From Variovorax soli NBRC 106424 (GTDB taxonomy: Bacteria > Pseudomonadota > Gammaproteobacteria > Burkholderiales > Burkholderiaceae_C), in contig NZ_BCUU01000056.1 of NCBI RefSeq assembly GCF_001591385.1, forward strand, positions 1 to 34,884: DNA of 34,884 bases. Reading direction: 5' to 3'. The notes under the pieces were generated by a model that saw only the letters and a list, made by a program, of their open reading frames with translations, had not been told where the DNA came from and did no database searches. A program made the position numbers and the translations under genes. Within the stretch, counting starts at the first letter, position 1; each line of letters starts with the position of its first letter. Positions 7,717 to 15,754 of this stretch are shown piece after piece.

Positions 7717-8796
7717 ATGGCAAGTGTCACGATCCGGTCAGTCAAGAAGCGCTTCGGTGACGTCCCCATCCTGCATGGCGTCGACATCGACATCCGCGAC
7801 GGTTCCTTCACCGTGCTGGTGGGCCCCTCGGGCTGCGGCAAGTCCACCCTGCTGCGCATGATCGCGGGGCTGGAGGAGATCAACGGCGGCGAGATCCTCA
7901 TCGGCGAGCGCAAGGTCAACGACCTGCCGCCCAAGGAGCGGGACATCGCCATGGTGTTCCAGAACTACGCGCTCTACCCGCACATGACGGTGCGCGACAA
8001 CATGGCCTTCGCGCTGGCACTGGCCAAGGCGGACAAGGCCACCATCGACGCCAAGGTGAAGCGGGCCGCGGAGATCCTGGCGCTGTCGCCGCTGCTGGAG
8101 CGCTACCCCCGGCAGCTGTCGGGCGGCCAGCGCCAGCGGGTGGCCATGGGACGCGCCATCGTGCGCGACCCGCAGGTGTTCCTGTTCGACGAGCCCCTGT
8201 CCAACCTCGACGCCAAGCTGCGCGTGGCCATGCGCAGCGAGATCAAGGAGCTGCACCAGCGGCTGAAGACCACCTCCATCTACGTCACCCACGACCAGAT
8301 CGAGGCCATGACCATGGGCGACAAGATCGTGGTGATGCGCGACGGGCGCATCGAGCAGGCGGGCAGCCCGCTCGACCTGTACGACCATCCGGCCAACCAG
8401 TTCGTGGCCGGCTTCATCGGCTCGCCGGCGATGAACTTCCTGCCCGGCACGCTGCGCCGCAACGGCAGCGGCGCGCGGGTGGAGCTGGCCGACGGCACGC
8501 AGCTGGACGCCCCGCTGAATGCCGGCGGCACGGACGGCCAGCCGGTGATCTACGGCACGCGGCCCGAGCACCTCACGCTGGTGGGCGACGCCGGCGGCGG
8601 CATCGCTGCGAAGGTGGCGGTGCTCGAACCCACCGGCATGGACACCTTCGTGGCCTGCCGCCACGAGGGCACCGAGCTGTCGGCGGTGTTCCGCGAACGC
8701 TACGACTTCGCCCCCGGCAGCGTCATCCACCTGCGGCCCGACCTGCAGCGCGCGCACCTTTTCGATGCTGGCACCGGCGAAAGGCTGGTGTCCTGA
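7717..8796 (+). CDS. Sugar ABC transporter ATP-binding protein (UgpC/MalK type)
   Basis: Cytoplasmic ATPase of a carbohydrate importer. Walker A GPSGCGKST is at residues 36-44, the Q-loop in MVFQNYALYPHM, the signature LSGGQ at 134-138, Walker B VFLFDEP at 154-160, the D-loop SNLD, and the switch His in YVTHDQIEA. A C-terminal TOBE/OB regulatory region (about 235-355, VIYGTRPEHLTL) marks the MalK/UgpC subfamily. The start is ATG 7717 (MASVTIRSVKKRFG), since the open frame further upstream adds an unlikely 21-residue Arg-rich leader. It is first in the operon, with the binding protein 47 bp downstream. This subfamily often serves sugars, polyols or glycerol-3-phosphate; the substrate is not readable from the ATPase. 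Confidence 0.93.
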   Translation: MASVTIRSVKKRFGDVPILHGVDIDIRDGSFTVLVGPSGCGKSTLLRMIAGLEEINGGEILIGERKVNDLPPKERDIAMVFQNYALYPHMTVRDNMAFALALAKADKATIDAKVKRAAEILALSPLLERYPRQLSGGQRQRVAMGRAIVRDPQVFLFDEPLSNLDAKLRVAMRSEIKELHQRLKTTSIYVTHDQIEAMTMGDKIVVMRDGRIEQAGSPLDLYDHPANQFVAGFIGSPAMNFLPGTLRRNGSGARVELADGTQLDAPLNAGGTDGQPVIYGTRPEHLTLVGDAGGGIAAKVAVLEPTGMDTFVACRHEGTELSAVFRERYDFAPGSVIHLRPDLQRAHLFDAGTGERLVS

Positions 8797-8843
8797 AGTC
8801 TTTGTTCCGTCGTTTCTGAAACCAACAACCTGGAGACACACGA

Positions 8844-10175
8844 ATGAACGAGTTCAATCGCCGCAAGTTCCTCGAAGGCTCGGCCGGCATGGCGGCCGCC
8901 GCATCGCTGGGGGTGGGCACCACCATCTTCACCACGGCGGCGCATGGCCAGTCCACGCTCGCGTTCAAGCCCGAGAAGGGGGCCAAGCTGCGCGTGCTGC
9001 GGTGGAGCCGGTTCGTGCAGGGCGACATCGACGCCTACATGGTCAATGTCAAGAAGTTCCAGGATGCCACCGGCGTGGAAGTGCGGGTGGACAACGAGGG
9101 CTGGGAAGACGTTCGACCCAAGGCCGCGGTGGCGGCCAATACCGGCGCGGGGCCGGACATCATCCTGTCGACCAACGACGATGCCAACCTGTACCCCGAC
9201 AAGCTGCTGGACGTGACCGACCTGGCCGAGTACCTGGGCAAGAAGTACGGCGGCTGGTACCCGGCGGTGCAGCAGTACCTGCGGCCCGATGGCAAGAAGT
9301 GGCTCGGCCTGGGCCTGGGCGCCGCCGGCTCCATGATCGTCTACCGCGAAAGCATGGTGAAGGCAGCCGGCTTCAACGCCTTCCCGAAGGACACGGCCGG
9401 CTTCCTGGCGCTGCACAAGGCATTGAAGGAGAAGGGAACCCCCGGCGGCTACGCGCTGGGCAACGCCACCGGCGACAGCCTGTGGACCAACTGGCTGCTG
9501 TGGTCGCACGGCGGCAAGCTGGTGGACAAGAGCAACAAGGTGGTCATCGACAGTCCCGAGACGCTCAAGGCGCTGGAGTACGGCAAGGAGCTGTATCCCA
9601 ACTTCATTCCCGGCACGCTCTCGTGGCTGGACCCGAACAACAACAAGGCCTTCCTCGACGGCCAGATCGCGGTGACCAACAACGGCATCTCGATCTACTA
9701 CGCGGCCAAGAACTCGCAGGACCCGAAGGTCAAGGAGATGGCGGCCGACATCAACCATGCGACCTTCCCGATCGGCCCGGTGGGCACACCCACGGAGTCG
9801 CATCTGTTCTTCAACCAGATGATCTTCAAGTACACCAAGTACCCGAATGCAGCCAAGGAGTTCCTGCGCTTCATGATGGAGCGCGAGCAGTTCGACCCGT
9901 GGCTGATCGGGGCGGGCGGCTACATCGCGCAGCCGCTGGCCGCCTACGAGTCGTGCTCGGTCTGGACGTCCGACCCCAAGCACACGCCGTACCGCGACTG
10001 CGTGAAGAACATGCGGCCCACCGGCTACGAAGGGCGGCTGGGCTATGCATCCGCCGGCGCGGGTGCGGACTTCATCGTGGCCAACATGGTGGCCGAGGCC
10101 ATCAGCGGCTCGAAGACGCCCAAGGAAGCGATGGAGCGCGCCCAGAAGCGTGCCGAGCGGTATTACAAGGTATGA
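8844..10175 (+). CDS. ABC transporter substrate-binding protein, family 1, Tat-exported
   Basis: Periplasmic solute-binding protein of 443 residues. The N-terminus NRRKFLEG followed by an Ala-rich hydrophobic stretch and AHGQ is a clear twin-arginine (Tat) signal peptide with cleavage near residue 36, meaning it folds before export. The mature part has the family-1 (MalE/UgpB-like) layout: GPDIILSTNDDANLYPDKL in the first lobe and a C-terminal segment with EFLRFMMEREQFDPWL. It sits 47 bp after the ATPase with GGAGA as RBS. The downstream repeat-containing gap of 122 bp may protect its mRNA and allow higher expression than the permeases. The ligand is unknown; context suggests a sugar, sugar acid or sugar-acid precursor. 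Confidence 0.9.
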   Translation: MNEFNRRKFLEGSAGMAAAASLGVGTTIFTTAAHGQSTLAFKPEKGAKLRVLRWSRFVQGDIDAYMVNVKKFQDATGVEVRVDNEGWEDVRPKAAVAANTGAGPDIILSTNDDANLYPDKLLDVTDLAEYLGKKYGGWYPAVQQYLRPDGKKWLGLGLGAAGSMIVYRESMVKAAGFNAFPKDTAGFLALHKALKEKGTPGGYALGNATGDSLWTNWLLWSHGGKLVDKSNKVVIDSPETLKALEYGKELYPNFIPGTLSWLDPNNNKAFLDGQIAVTNNGISIYYAAKNSQDPKVKEMAADINHATFPIGPVGTPTESHLFFNQMIFKYTKYPNAAKEFLRFMMEREQFDPWLIGAGGYIAQPLAAYESCSVWTSDPKHTPYRDCVKNMRPTGYEGRLGYASAGAGADFIVANMVAEAISGSKTPKEAMERAQKRAERYYKV

Positions 10176-10207
10176 CCTCAGGCTACCCTGCTTCGCAGGT
10201 CCGCCAA

Positions 10208-10285
10208 CCCCCTTCCAGGGGGCACCGCCAGCGGCCCGGCAAAGCCGGTCCGCGGCGGTTCCCGAACGGCCCTGGCTTTGCCGGG
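10208..10285 (+). repeat. Intergenic hairpin cluster (REP-like) inside the ABC operon
   Basis: Three inverted repeats fill the gap between the binding-protein and permease genes. CCCCC-TTCCA-GGGGG is at 10208-10222. A hairpin at 10231-10253 has stems GCGG/CCGC and CCGGC/GCCGG around an AAA loop. A 12-bp arm CCCGGCAAAGCC at 10235-10246 is repeated in reverse complement at 10274-10285. The last two are mutually exclusive structures. Such elements commonly sit after binding-protein genes and limit 3' exonuclease decay; Comamonadaceae genomes carry similar dispersed intergenic repeats (from memory). Confidence 0.55.
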
Positions 10286-10297
10286 CAGGAGTAGAGC

Positions 10298-11272
10298 TTG
10301 AGCAAGGTTGTTGTCGACAACGTGGCTGACGGTTCCGCGGCGCACTCGCAAGCGGCGGCGCCGCGCACGAGCCTGTTGCAGCGCTGGCAGAACAGCCGCA
10401 ACGCGCTGGGCTGGGCTTTCATGTTCCCGGCGGCGGCGCTGCTGATCATCTTCCTGACCTATCCGCTCGGCCTGGGCACCTGGCTGGGTTTTACCGACGC
10501 CAAGATCGGGCGGGCGGGCGAGTGGATCGGGCTGGAGAACTTCAGCTTCCTGGTGACCGACAGCGTGACGCGCCTGGCGCTGTTCAACACCATCTTCTAC
10601 ACGGTGGTGGCCAGCGTGCTGAAGTTCGCGCTGGGCCTGTGGCTGGCGCTGCTGCTGAACAAGCGCCTGCCGTTCCAGAGCTTCTTCCGCGCGGTGGTGC
10701 TTCTGCCCTGGATCGTGCCCACGGCGCTGTCGGCCATTGCGTTCTGGTGGATATTCGACGCGCAGTTCTCCATCATCAGCTGGGTGCTGGTGAAGCTGGG
10801 CATCCTGGACAAGTACATCGACTTCCTGGGCGACCCGTGGAATGCGCGCATCTCCACCATCATCGCCAACGTATGGCGCGGCATCCCCTTCGTGGCGATC
10901 TCGCTGCTGGCCGGGCTGCAGACCATTTCGCCGAGCTACTACGAGGCCTCGGCCATCGATGGCGCGACGCCGTGGCAGCAGTTCCGGCACATCACGCTGC
11001 CGCTGCTGTCGCCCATCATCGCGGTGGTCATGACCTTCTCGGTGCTGTTCACCTTCACCGACTTCCAGCTGATCTACGTGCTCACGCGCGGCGGCCCGCT
11101 GAACGCCACGCACCTGATGGCCACGCTGGCCTTCCAGCGCGCGATCTCGGGCGGCGCGCTGGCCGAGGGGGCGGCGATTGCCACGTTGATGGTGCCCTTC
11201 CTCCTGGCGGCCATCATGTTCAGCTACTTCGGGCTGCAGCGTCGGGCCTGGCAGCAAGGCGGGGACAAGTAA
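10298..11272 (+). CDS. Sugar ABC transporter permease (MalF/UgpA type)
   Basis: Inner-membrane permease with about six hydrophobic helices after a 40-residue cytoplasmic N-terminus. The first helix is around residues 45-65 (FMFPAAALLIIFLTYPLGLG). The EAA loop that docks on the ATPase is EASAIDGATPWQQF, followed by HITLPLLSPI. The length is 324 residues. The start is TTG 10298, supported by AGGAG seven bases upstream; the encoded start is MSKVVVDN. Its TAA directly abuts the ATG of the second permease, so the pair is translationally coupled and forms the heterodimeric channel. It belongs with the ATPase and the Tat-exported binding protein upstream. Confidence 0.92.
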   Translation: MSKVVVDNVADGSAAHSQAAAPRTSLLQRWQNSRNALGWAFMFPAAALLIIFLTYPLGLGTWLGFTDAKIGRAGEWIGLENFSFLVTDSVTRLALFNTIFYTVVASVLKFALGLWLALLLNKRLPFQSFFRAVVLLPWIVPTALSAIAFWWIFDAQFSIISWVLVKLGILDKYIDFLGDPWNARISTIIANVWRGIPFVAISLLAGLQTISPSYYEASAIDGATPWQQFRHITLPLLSPIIAVVMTFSVLFTFTDFQLIYVLTRGGPLNATHLMATLAFQRAISGGALAEGAAIATLMVPFLLAAIMFSYFGLQRRAWQQGGDK

Positions 11273-12154
11273 ATGAGTGAAGGCGGCAAGAACAAGGACG
11301 TGGCGCAGGGCATGGACTACCTCACGTCCATGCCCAGGCGCTGGGTGACGGTGTACATCCCGGTGCTGTGTTTCGTCTTCGTGCTGCTCTTTCCCTTCTA
11401 CTGGATGGGCATCACGTCCTTCAAGCCCGACGTGGAACTGCTCTCGCGCGATGGCAACCCGTTCTGGATCGCCGGCCCCACGCTGGCGCACTTCGAGAAG
11501 CTGCTGTTTCGCACCGAGTACCCGTCGTGGCTGTGGAACACCATCGTGGTGTCGGTGGTGGCCACCGGGCTGTCGCTGGTCGCATCGGTGCTGGCGGCCT
11601 ATGCCATCGAACGGCTGCGCTTCCAGGGTTCGAAGCCGGCGGGCGGCGCCATTTTCCTGGCGTACCTGGTGCCGCCCTCGATCCTGTTCATTCCGCTGGC
11701 GGCCATCGTGGTCAAGCTCGGCCTGTTCGACAGCCGCTGGGCGCTGATCCTGACCTATCCGACCTTCCTCATTCCGTTTTCCACCTGGCTGCTGATGGGC
11801 TACTTCCGCTCCATTCCGTACGAGCTGGAGGAGTGCGCCCTCATCGACGGCGCCACGCGCTGGCAGATCCTGGTGAAGATCGTGCTGCCGCTGGCGGTGC
11901 CGGGGCTCATCTCGGCGGGCATCTTCGCCTTCACGCTGTCGTGGAACGAGTTCATCTACGCGCTCACCTTCGTGTCGTCCTCGGAAAGCAAGACGGTGCC
12001 CGTGGGCGTGGTCACCGAACTGGTGGAAGGCGACGTCTACCACTGGGGCCCGCTCATGGCCGGCGCGCTGCTGGGCTCGCTGCCGGTGGCTTTTGCCTAC
12101 TCCTTCTTCGTGGAGTACTACGTCTCGGGCCTGACTGGGTCGGTGAAGGAGTAG
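11273..12154 (+). CDS. Sugar ABC transporter permease (MalG/UgpE type)
   Basis: Second membrane subunit of the importer, 293 residues. The first helix is at about residues 23-45 (YIPVLCFVFVLLFPFYW), with further helices through the BPD_transp_1 domain. The EAA-loop motif is ELEECALIDGATRWQILVKI followed by VLPLAVPGL. The periplasmic segment after helix 1 contains SFKPDVELLSRDGNPFW, typical of the MalG side. It starts on the base after the stop of the first permease. It ends 7 bp before the stop of the converging lytic transglycosylase gene, so it is the last gene of the importer operon. Confidence 0.92.
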   Translation: MSEGGKNKDVAQGMDYLTSMPRRWVTVYIPVLCFVFVLLFPFYWMGITSFKPDVELLSRDGNPFWIAGPTLAHFEKLLFRTEYPSWLWNTIVVSVVATGLSLVASVLAAYAIERLRFQGSKPAGGAIFLAYLVPPSILFIPLAAIVVKLGLFDSRWALILTYPTFLIPFSTWLLMGYFRSIPYELEECALIDGATRWQILVKIVLPLAVPGLISAGIFAFTLSWNEFIYALTFVSSSESKTVPVGVVTELVEGDVYHWGPLMAGALLGSLPVAFAYSFFVEYYVSGLTGSVKE

Positions 12155-12161
12155 GGCCGCA

Positions 12162-13469
12162 TCAAGGCGCCGGCAGCCTGCCGAGCAGCTCCATCGTCGG
12201 GTAGCCGTCGGCCGGCAGGCCCAGCCGCTGCTGCAGTCGGCGTACGGCCGAACGCGTGGCCGGGCCCATCACGCCGTCGGGCGTGCCCGCGTCGAGGCCG
12301 GCGGCGTTCAAGCCCTCCTGCAGTTCGCGCACCTGGCTGCGCGACAGCGGGGCCAGCTCACGCGGCCAGGGCGCCTGCACCCCGGGTCCGCCCGCCACGC
12401 GCTGTGCGAGCAGGCTCACCGCCAGCGCATAGTTGGTCGAGTTGTTGTAGCGCAAGATGGTGCGGAAGTTCGGTCCCAGCAGGAAGGCGGGGCCGCGCGC
12501 GCCGGCGGGCAGGAAGAGCGTGGCGTCTGCCAGGGCGGGCAGGGGCCGGCCGTCCATGCTGCGGATGCCTTCTGCCTCCCACTGCGCGCCGGACTGGCGC
12601 ACCGACGGGTCGGCGCGCGCAAAGTCGAAACCCTGCGGCAGCTGCACTTCCGCCCCCCAGGGCTGGCCGGGCTGCCAGCCCGAGCGTGCCAGGTAGTTGG
12701 CCGTGGACGCGATCACATCGGGCATGCTGCCCCAGATGTCGCGCCGGCCGTCGCCGTCCCCGTCCACCGCGAAGTTCATGAAGGCCGAGGGCATGAACTG
12801 CGTCTGCCCCATGGCACCGGCCCAGGAGCCGATCATGTGGGCCGGGTCGATGTCGCCGGCCTGGATGATGCGAAGCGCCGCCAGCAGTTCGCCGCGCGCC
12901 CAGGCCTCGCGGCGGCCGTCGAAGCCCAGCGTGGCCAGCGCACTCAGCGTGGGCGTGTTGCCGTAGTTGCCGCCGTAGTTGCTTTCCATGCCCCAGATGG
13001 CCACCACGATTTCCGGCGGTACGCCGTAGCGTGCTGCGGCCGCCTCCAGCGGCGCGCGCCACTGCTGCAGCTTCTCCTGGCCCTGGGCCACGCGCTGCGC
13101 GGACACCGCGTTGTCGAGGTACTGCCAGGGCGGGCGGGTGAACTCCGGCTGCGCGCGATCCAGCTCCACCATGCGGGGCAGGTATTGCACGTCGTCGAGC
13201 GCGCGCAGGGTGGCTTCGCTCAATCCCGCGGCGCGGGCCGATTCCTTGAAGCCGCCGACCCACTGCGCGAAGCGCTGCTGCAACTGCGGGTCTTGCGCCA
13301 AAGGCGTGCCGGTTGCTGGCTGCCCTGCGGGCACGGGCGGTGTCGAGGGCGCGGTCGTCGAGGACGGCGCAGGGGGCGTGGCGCAGCCGGCAAGCATGGC
13401 GGCGAGGGCCAGCGCAGGCAGCAGGTTGCCGGCGCGCGGCGGGGTGGATCTTTGGACGGCGCGATGCAT
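12162..13469 (-). CDS. Lytic murein transglycosylase (MltB family, SLT_2 + PG-binding) lipoprotein
   Basis: Peptidoglycan-cleaving lipoprotein that forms 1,6-anhydromuropeptides. It starts at ATG 13469, giving MHRAVQRST, because the lipobox LAGC (Cys29) then falls at a normal distance; the frame is open 30 codons further upstream. After a Pro/Thr-rich linker comes the SLT_2 catalytic domain (about 60-365) with catalytic Glu162 in WGMESNYGGNYG. SWAGAMGQTQFMPSAF and DGDGDGRRDIW are typical of MltB. A C-terminal PG_binding_1 domain (about 375-430) holds DGVMGPATRSAVRRLQ. The 435-residue length and domain order match MltB-type enzymes of betaproteobacteria. It is divergent from the M20 gene (112 bp between starts). 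Confidence 0.92.
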   Translation of the reverse strand: MHRAVQRSTPPRAGNLLPALALAAMLAGCATPPAPSSTTAPSTPPVPAGQPATGTPLAQDPQLQQRFAQWVGGFKESARAAGLSEATLRALDDVQYLPRMVELDRAQPEFTRPPWQYLDNAVSAQRVAQGQEKLQQWRAPLEAAAARYGVPPEIVVAIWGMESNYGGNYGNTPTLSALATLGFDGRREAWARGELLAALRIIQAGDIDPAHMIGSWAGAMGQTQFMPSAFMNFAVDGDGDGRRDIWGSMPDVIASTANYLARSGWQPGQPWGAEVQLPQGFDFARADPSVRQSGAQWEAEGIRSMDGRPLPALADATLFLPAGARGPAFLLGPNFRTILRYNNSTNYALAVSLLAQRVAGGPGVQAPWPRELAPLSRSQVRELQEGLNAAGLDAGTPDGVMGPATRSAVRRLQQRLGLPADGYPTMELLGRLPAP

Positions 13470-13581
13470 GGCGCGATTCTCGCTCGTGCATCCAGGTGCC
13501 TCGCGTGGGACAGCGTCCCGGGCGCAATGCCTGCTAAGTTTGCTTCCCCCTCCAATCAACCAACACGAAGGGTCTTTTCGA

Positions 13582-14919
13582 ATGCTTTTGGATTCGCTTT
13601 TCTTCCGCCGCTGCGCGGTGGCCTGTGCGGTGCTTGCTGTTTCGGCCGGTGCCGCGGCCCAGGGTGCTGCCTCGCCCTTGCATGCACAGGTGTCGCCGAT
13701 CGTGGACGGAATGTACCCCTCGCTCGAAACGCTCTACAAGGACCTGCACGCCCATCCCGAACTCGGCTTCCAGGAGGTGCGCACCGCCGGCAAGCTGGCC
13801 GAGGAGATGCGCAAGCTGGGCTTCGAGGTGACCGAGAAGGTGGGCGGCACCGGCGTGGTGGCCATCTACAGGAACGGCGCCGGCCCCACGGTGCTGGTGC
13901 GTACCGAGCTCGACGCGCTGCCCATGGAAGAAAAGACGGGCCTGCCCTATGCGAGCAAGGCCAAGGCCCAGTTCAACGGCCGCGAGACCTTTGTCGCCCA
14001 CAGCTGCGGGCATGACGTGCACATGGCCTCCTGGGTCGGCACCGCGCGCACCCTGCTGGCCATGAAGGACCAGTGGAAGGGCACGCTGATGTTCGTCGCC
14101 CAGCCCGCCGAGGAAACGGTGAACGGCGCCAAGTCGATGATCAACGACGGCCTGTTCAAGCGCTTCGGCAAGCCCGACTACGCACTGGCGCTGCACAGCT
14201 CGGCAGCGCCGTACGGCACCGTCGGCTACCGCGCCGGCCCGACCACCTCCAACTCCGACGGCATGGAGATCACCTTCAAGGGGCGCGGCGGCCACGGCTC
14301 GGCGCCCGACAAGACCATCGACCCCATCGCCATCGCCGCGCACTTCATCACCGACGTGCAGACCGTGGTGAGCCGCGAGAAGGACCCGGCCGAGTTCGGC
14401 GTGGTCACGGTCGGCGCCATCCAGGGCGGTACCGTCGGCAACATCATTCCGGACACGGTGGTGCTGCGCGGCACCATCCGTTCCTACAAGCCCGAGGTGC
14501 GCGAGAAGCTGCTGGCCGGCGTGCGGCGCACGGCCAATGCGGCAGCCGCCATGGCCGGTGCGCCCGAGCCGACCGTGTCGCTGGAGGCCGGTGGCGCCGC
14601 CGTGGTGAACGACGCGGCCGTGGTCAAGCGCACCGCCGCGGCGCTCAAGGCGGCACTGGGTGATCGCAACGTCACGGAGTCGCCGCCCATCACGGCCAGC
14701 GAGGACTTCTCGGAGTTCCTGAACGCGGGCGTGCCGGGCATGATGTTCTTCGTGGGCACCGTCTCGCCCAAGGACTGGGAGGCGGCAGGCAAGCCGGGCG
14801 GCAAGCCCGTGCCTTTCAACCATTCGCCCTTCTTTGCGCCAGTGCCGGAGCCGTCCATCAAGACCAGCGTGGAGGCGATGAGCGTGGCGGTGATCACCGC
14901 CATGACGCCACAGCAGTAG
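13582..14919 (+). CDS. Exported M20D-family amidohydrolase
   Basis: Metal-dependent amidohydrolase of the hippurate hydrolase / N-acyl-amino-acid deacylase type. A signal peptide (about residues 1-27, CAVACAVLAVSAGAAAQG) predicts a periplasmic enzyme, whereas many family members are cytoplasmic. Metal-ligand positions are visible: Cys142 and His144 in HSCGHDVH, Glu177/178 in QPAEE, His205 in ALHSS, and a distal ligand region with PITASEDFSEF. HAHPELGFQE and RTELDALPMEEKTG are standard family motifs. ATG 13582 is chosen because it creates the signal peptide; the open frame extends far upstream only as antisense to the transglycosylase. The substrate is unknown (an N-acyl or peptide amide). Confidence 0.88.
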   Translation: MLLDSLFFRRCAVACAVLAVSAGAAAQGAASPLHAQVSPIVDGMYPSLETLYKDLHAHPELGFQEVRTAGKLAEEMRKLGFEVTEKVGGTGVVAIYRNGAGPTVLVRTELDALPMEEKTGLPYASKAKAQFNGRETFVAHSCGHDVHMASWVGTARTLLAMKDQWKGTLMFVAQPAEETVNGAKSMINDGLFKRFGKPDYALALHSSAAPYGTVGYRAGPTTSNSDGMEITFKGRGGHGSAPDKTIDPIAIAAHFITDVQTVVSREKDPAEFGVVTVGAIQGGTVGNIIPDTVVLRGTIRSYKPEVREKLLAGVRRTANAAAAMAGAPEPTVSLEAGGAAVVNDAAVVKRTAAALKAALGDRNVTESPPITASEDFSEFLNAGVPGMMFFVGTVSPKDWEAAGKPGGKPVPFNHSPFFAPVPEPSIKTSVEAMSVAVITAMTPQQ

Positions 14920-14937
14920 ACCGCGAGCGCAGCGTCG

Positions 14938-14960
14938 GATGCCGCCGCGCTCGCGGCATC
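14938..14960. terminator. Hairpin between convergent genes
   Basis: GATGCCGC-CGCGCTC-GCGGCATC, a perfect 8-bp stem with a 7-nt loop, lies in the 52 bp between the stops of the M20 gene and znuB. It has no T-run on either side, so it is a candidate bidirectional transcription-end or RNA-stabilising hairpin. Confidence 0.4.
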
Positions 14961-14971
14961 CCGCGCCGCTT

Positions 14972-15754
14972 TCAGTGGCCGGCTTGCGATGCCGGTCGGC
15001 CGGGCAGCAGGCAGGCCGTGGCCACGCCAGCGGCCGCCAGCGTCCACACGATCATCGCGCCCGAAGGCAGGTCGAGCAGCGCCGACAGCGCCAGCCCCAT
15101 CGCATAGCCCAGTGCGCCCACGCCATAGGCGATGGCATTGCGCCGCATGCCCGCCGGCAGGCTGCGCGTGGCCAGCGCGGGAATGATGAGGCTGGAGAAC
15201 ACCAGGTACACGCCCACCAGCTGCACCGAGGCCGTCACGGCCATCGCGAACACGCCGTAGAAGCCGAAGCGCCCGAGCCGCGCCGCCCAGCCCAGGCGCA
15301 TGGCCACCAGCAGCACCGCCGAAACCGCCGCCAGCCAGACCAGGTGCGTGCCGTCCACCCAGAGGATCTGCCCGACCAGCAGGTCCTTCAGGTGCTCGCC
15401 GCCATGCGGATTGCCCGCCAGCATGAGGATGCCCGCGCAGGCGGCCAGCACGAACAGCACGCCGATGAGGGCCTCCTGCTGCTGCGCGGCGCGCCGCTCG
15501 GTCCAGGTCAGCAGCCAGGCGCCGGCCAGGGCCGCCGCCACCGCTGCGATCTGCACGGCCACGCCGCCGTGCTCCACGCCCAGCGCATCGGCCGCAATCA
15601 CGCCCAGGCCCGCTATCTGCGCGATGGCCAGGTCGATGAAGACGATGCCACGCTCCAGCACCTGCGCGCCCAGCGGCACGTGCGTGGCAAGAACCAGCAG
15701 CCCGGCGACCATCGCCGGGCCGAGGATGCCGATGTCCAGTGCGTGCCAATTCAT
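14972..15754 (-). CDS. Metal (zinc/manganese) ABC transporter permease, ZnuB family
   Basis: Cluster-9-type (ABC-3 family) inner-membrane permease of 260 residues with about seven hydrophobic segments. It begins LDIGILGPAMVAGLLVLATHVPLG, followed by the characteristic FIDLAIAQIAGLG. It overlaps the upstream binding-protein gene by ATGA, indicating coupled translation. It is last in a minus-strand operon with an outer-membrane protein and a ZnuA-like protein. No ATP-binding subunit is encoded next to it, which is unusual: ZnuB needs a ZnuC-type ATPase, so one must be supplied from elsewhere. Zn2+ is the likeliest cargo by family and context; Mn2+ or Fe2+ cannot be excluded. Confidence 0.85.
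   Translation of the reverse strand: MNWHALDIGILGPAMVAGLLVLATHVPLGAQVLERGIVFIDLAIAQIAGLGVIAADALGVEHGGVAVQIAAVAAALAGAWLLTWTERRAAQQQEALIGVLFVLAACAGILMLAGNPHGGEHLKDLLVGQILWVDGTHLVWLAAVSAVLLVAMRLGWAARLGRFGFYGVFAMAVTASVQLVGVYLVFSSLIIPALATRSLPAGMRRNAIAYGVGALGYAMGLALSALLDLPSGAMIVWTLAAAGVATACLLPGRPASQAGH

Noticed and set aside
10178..12043. A 621-codon open frame on the minus strand across the two permeases
   Set aside because: Antisense to two clear ABC permeases with EAA motifs; the product is His/Arg/Gln-rich and domain-free.
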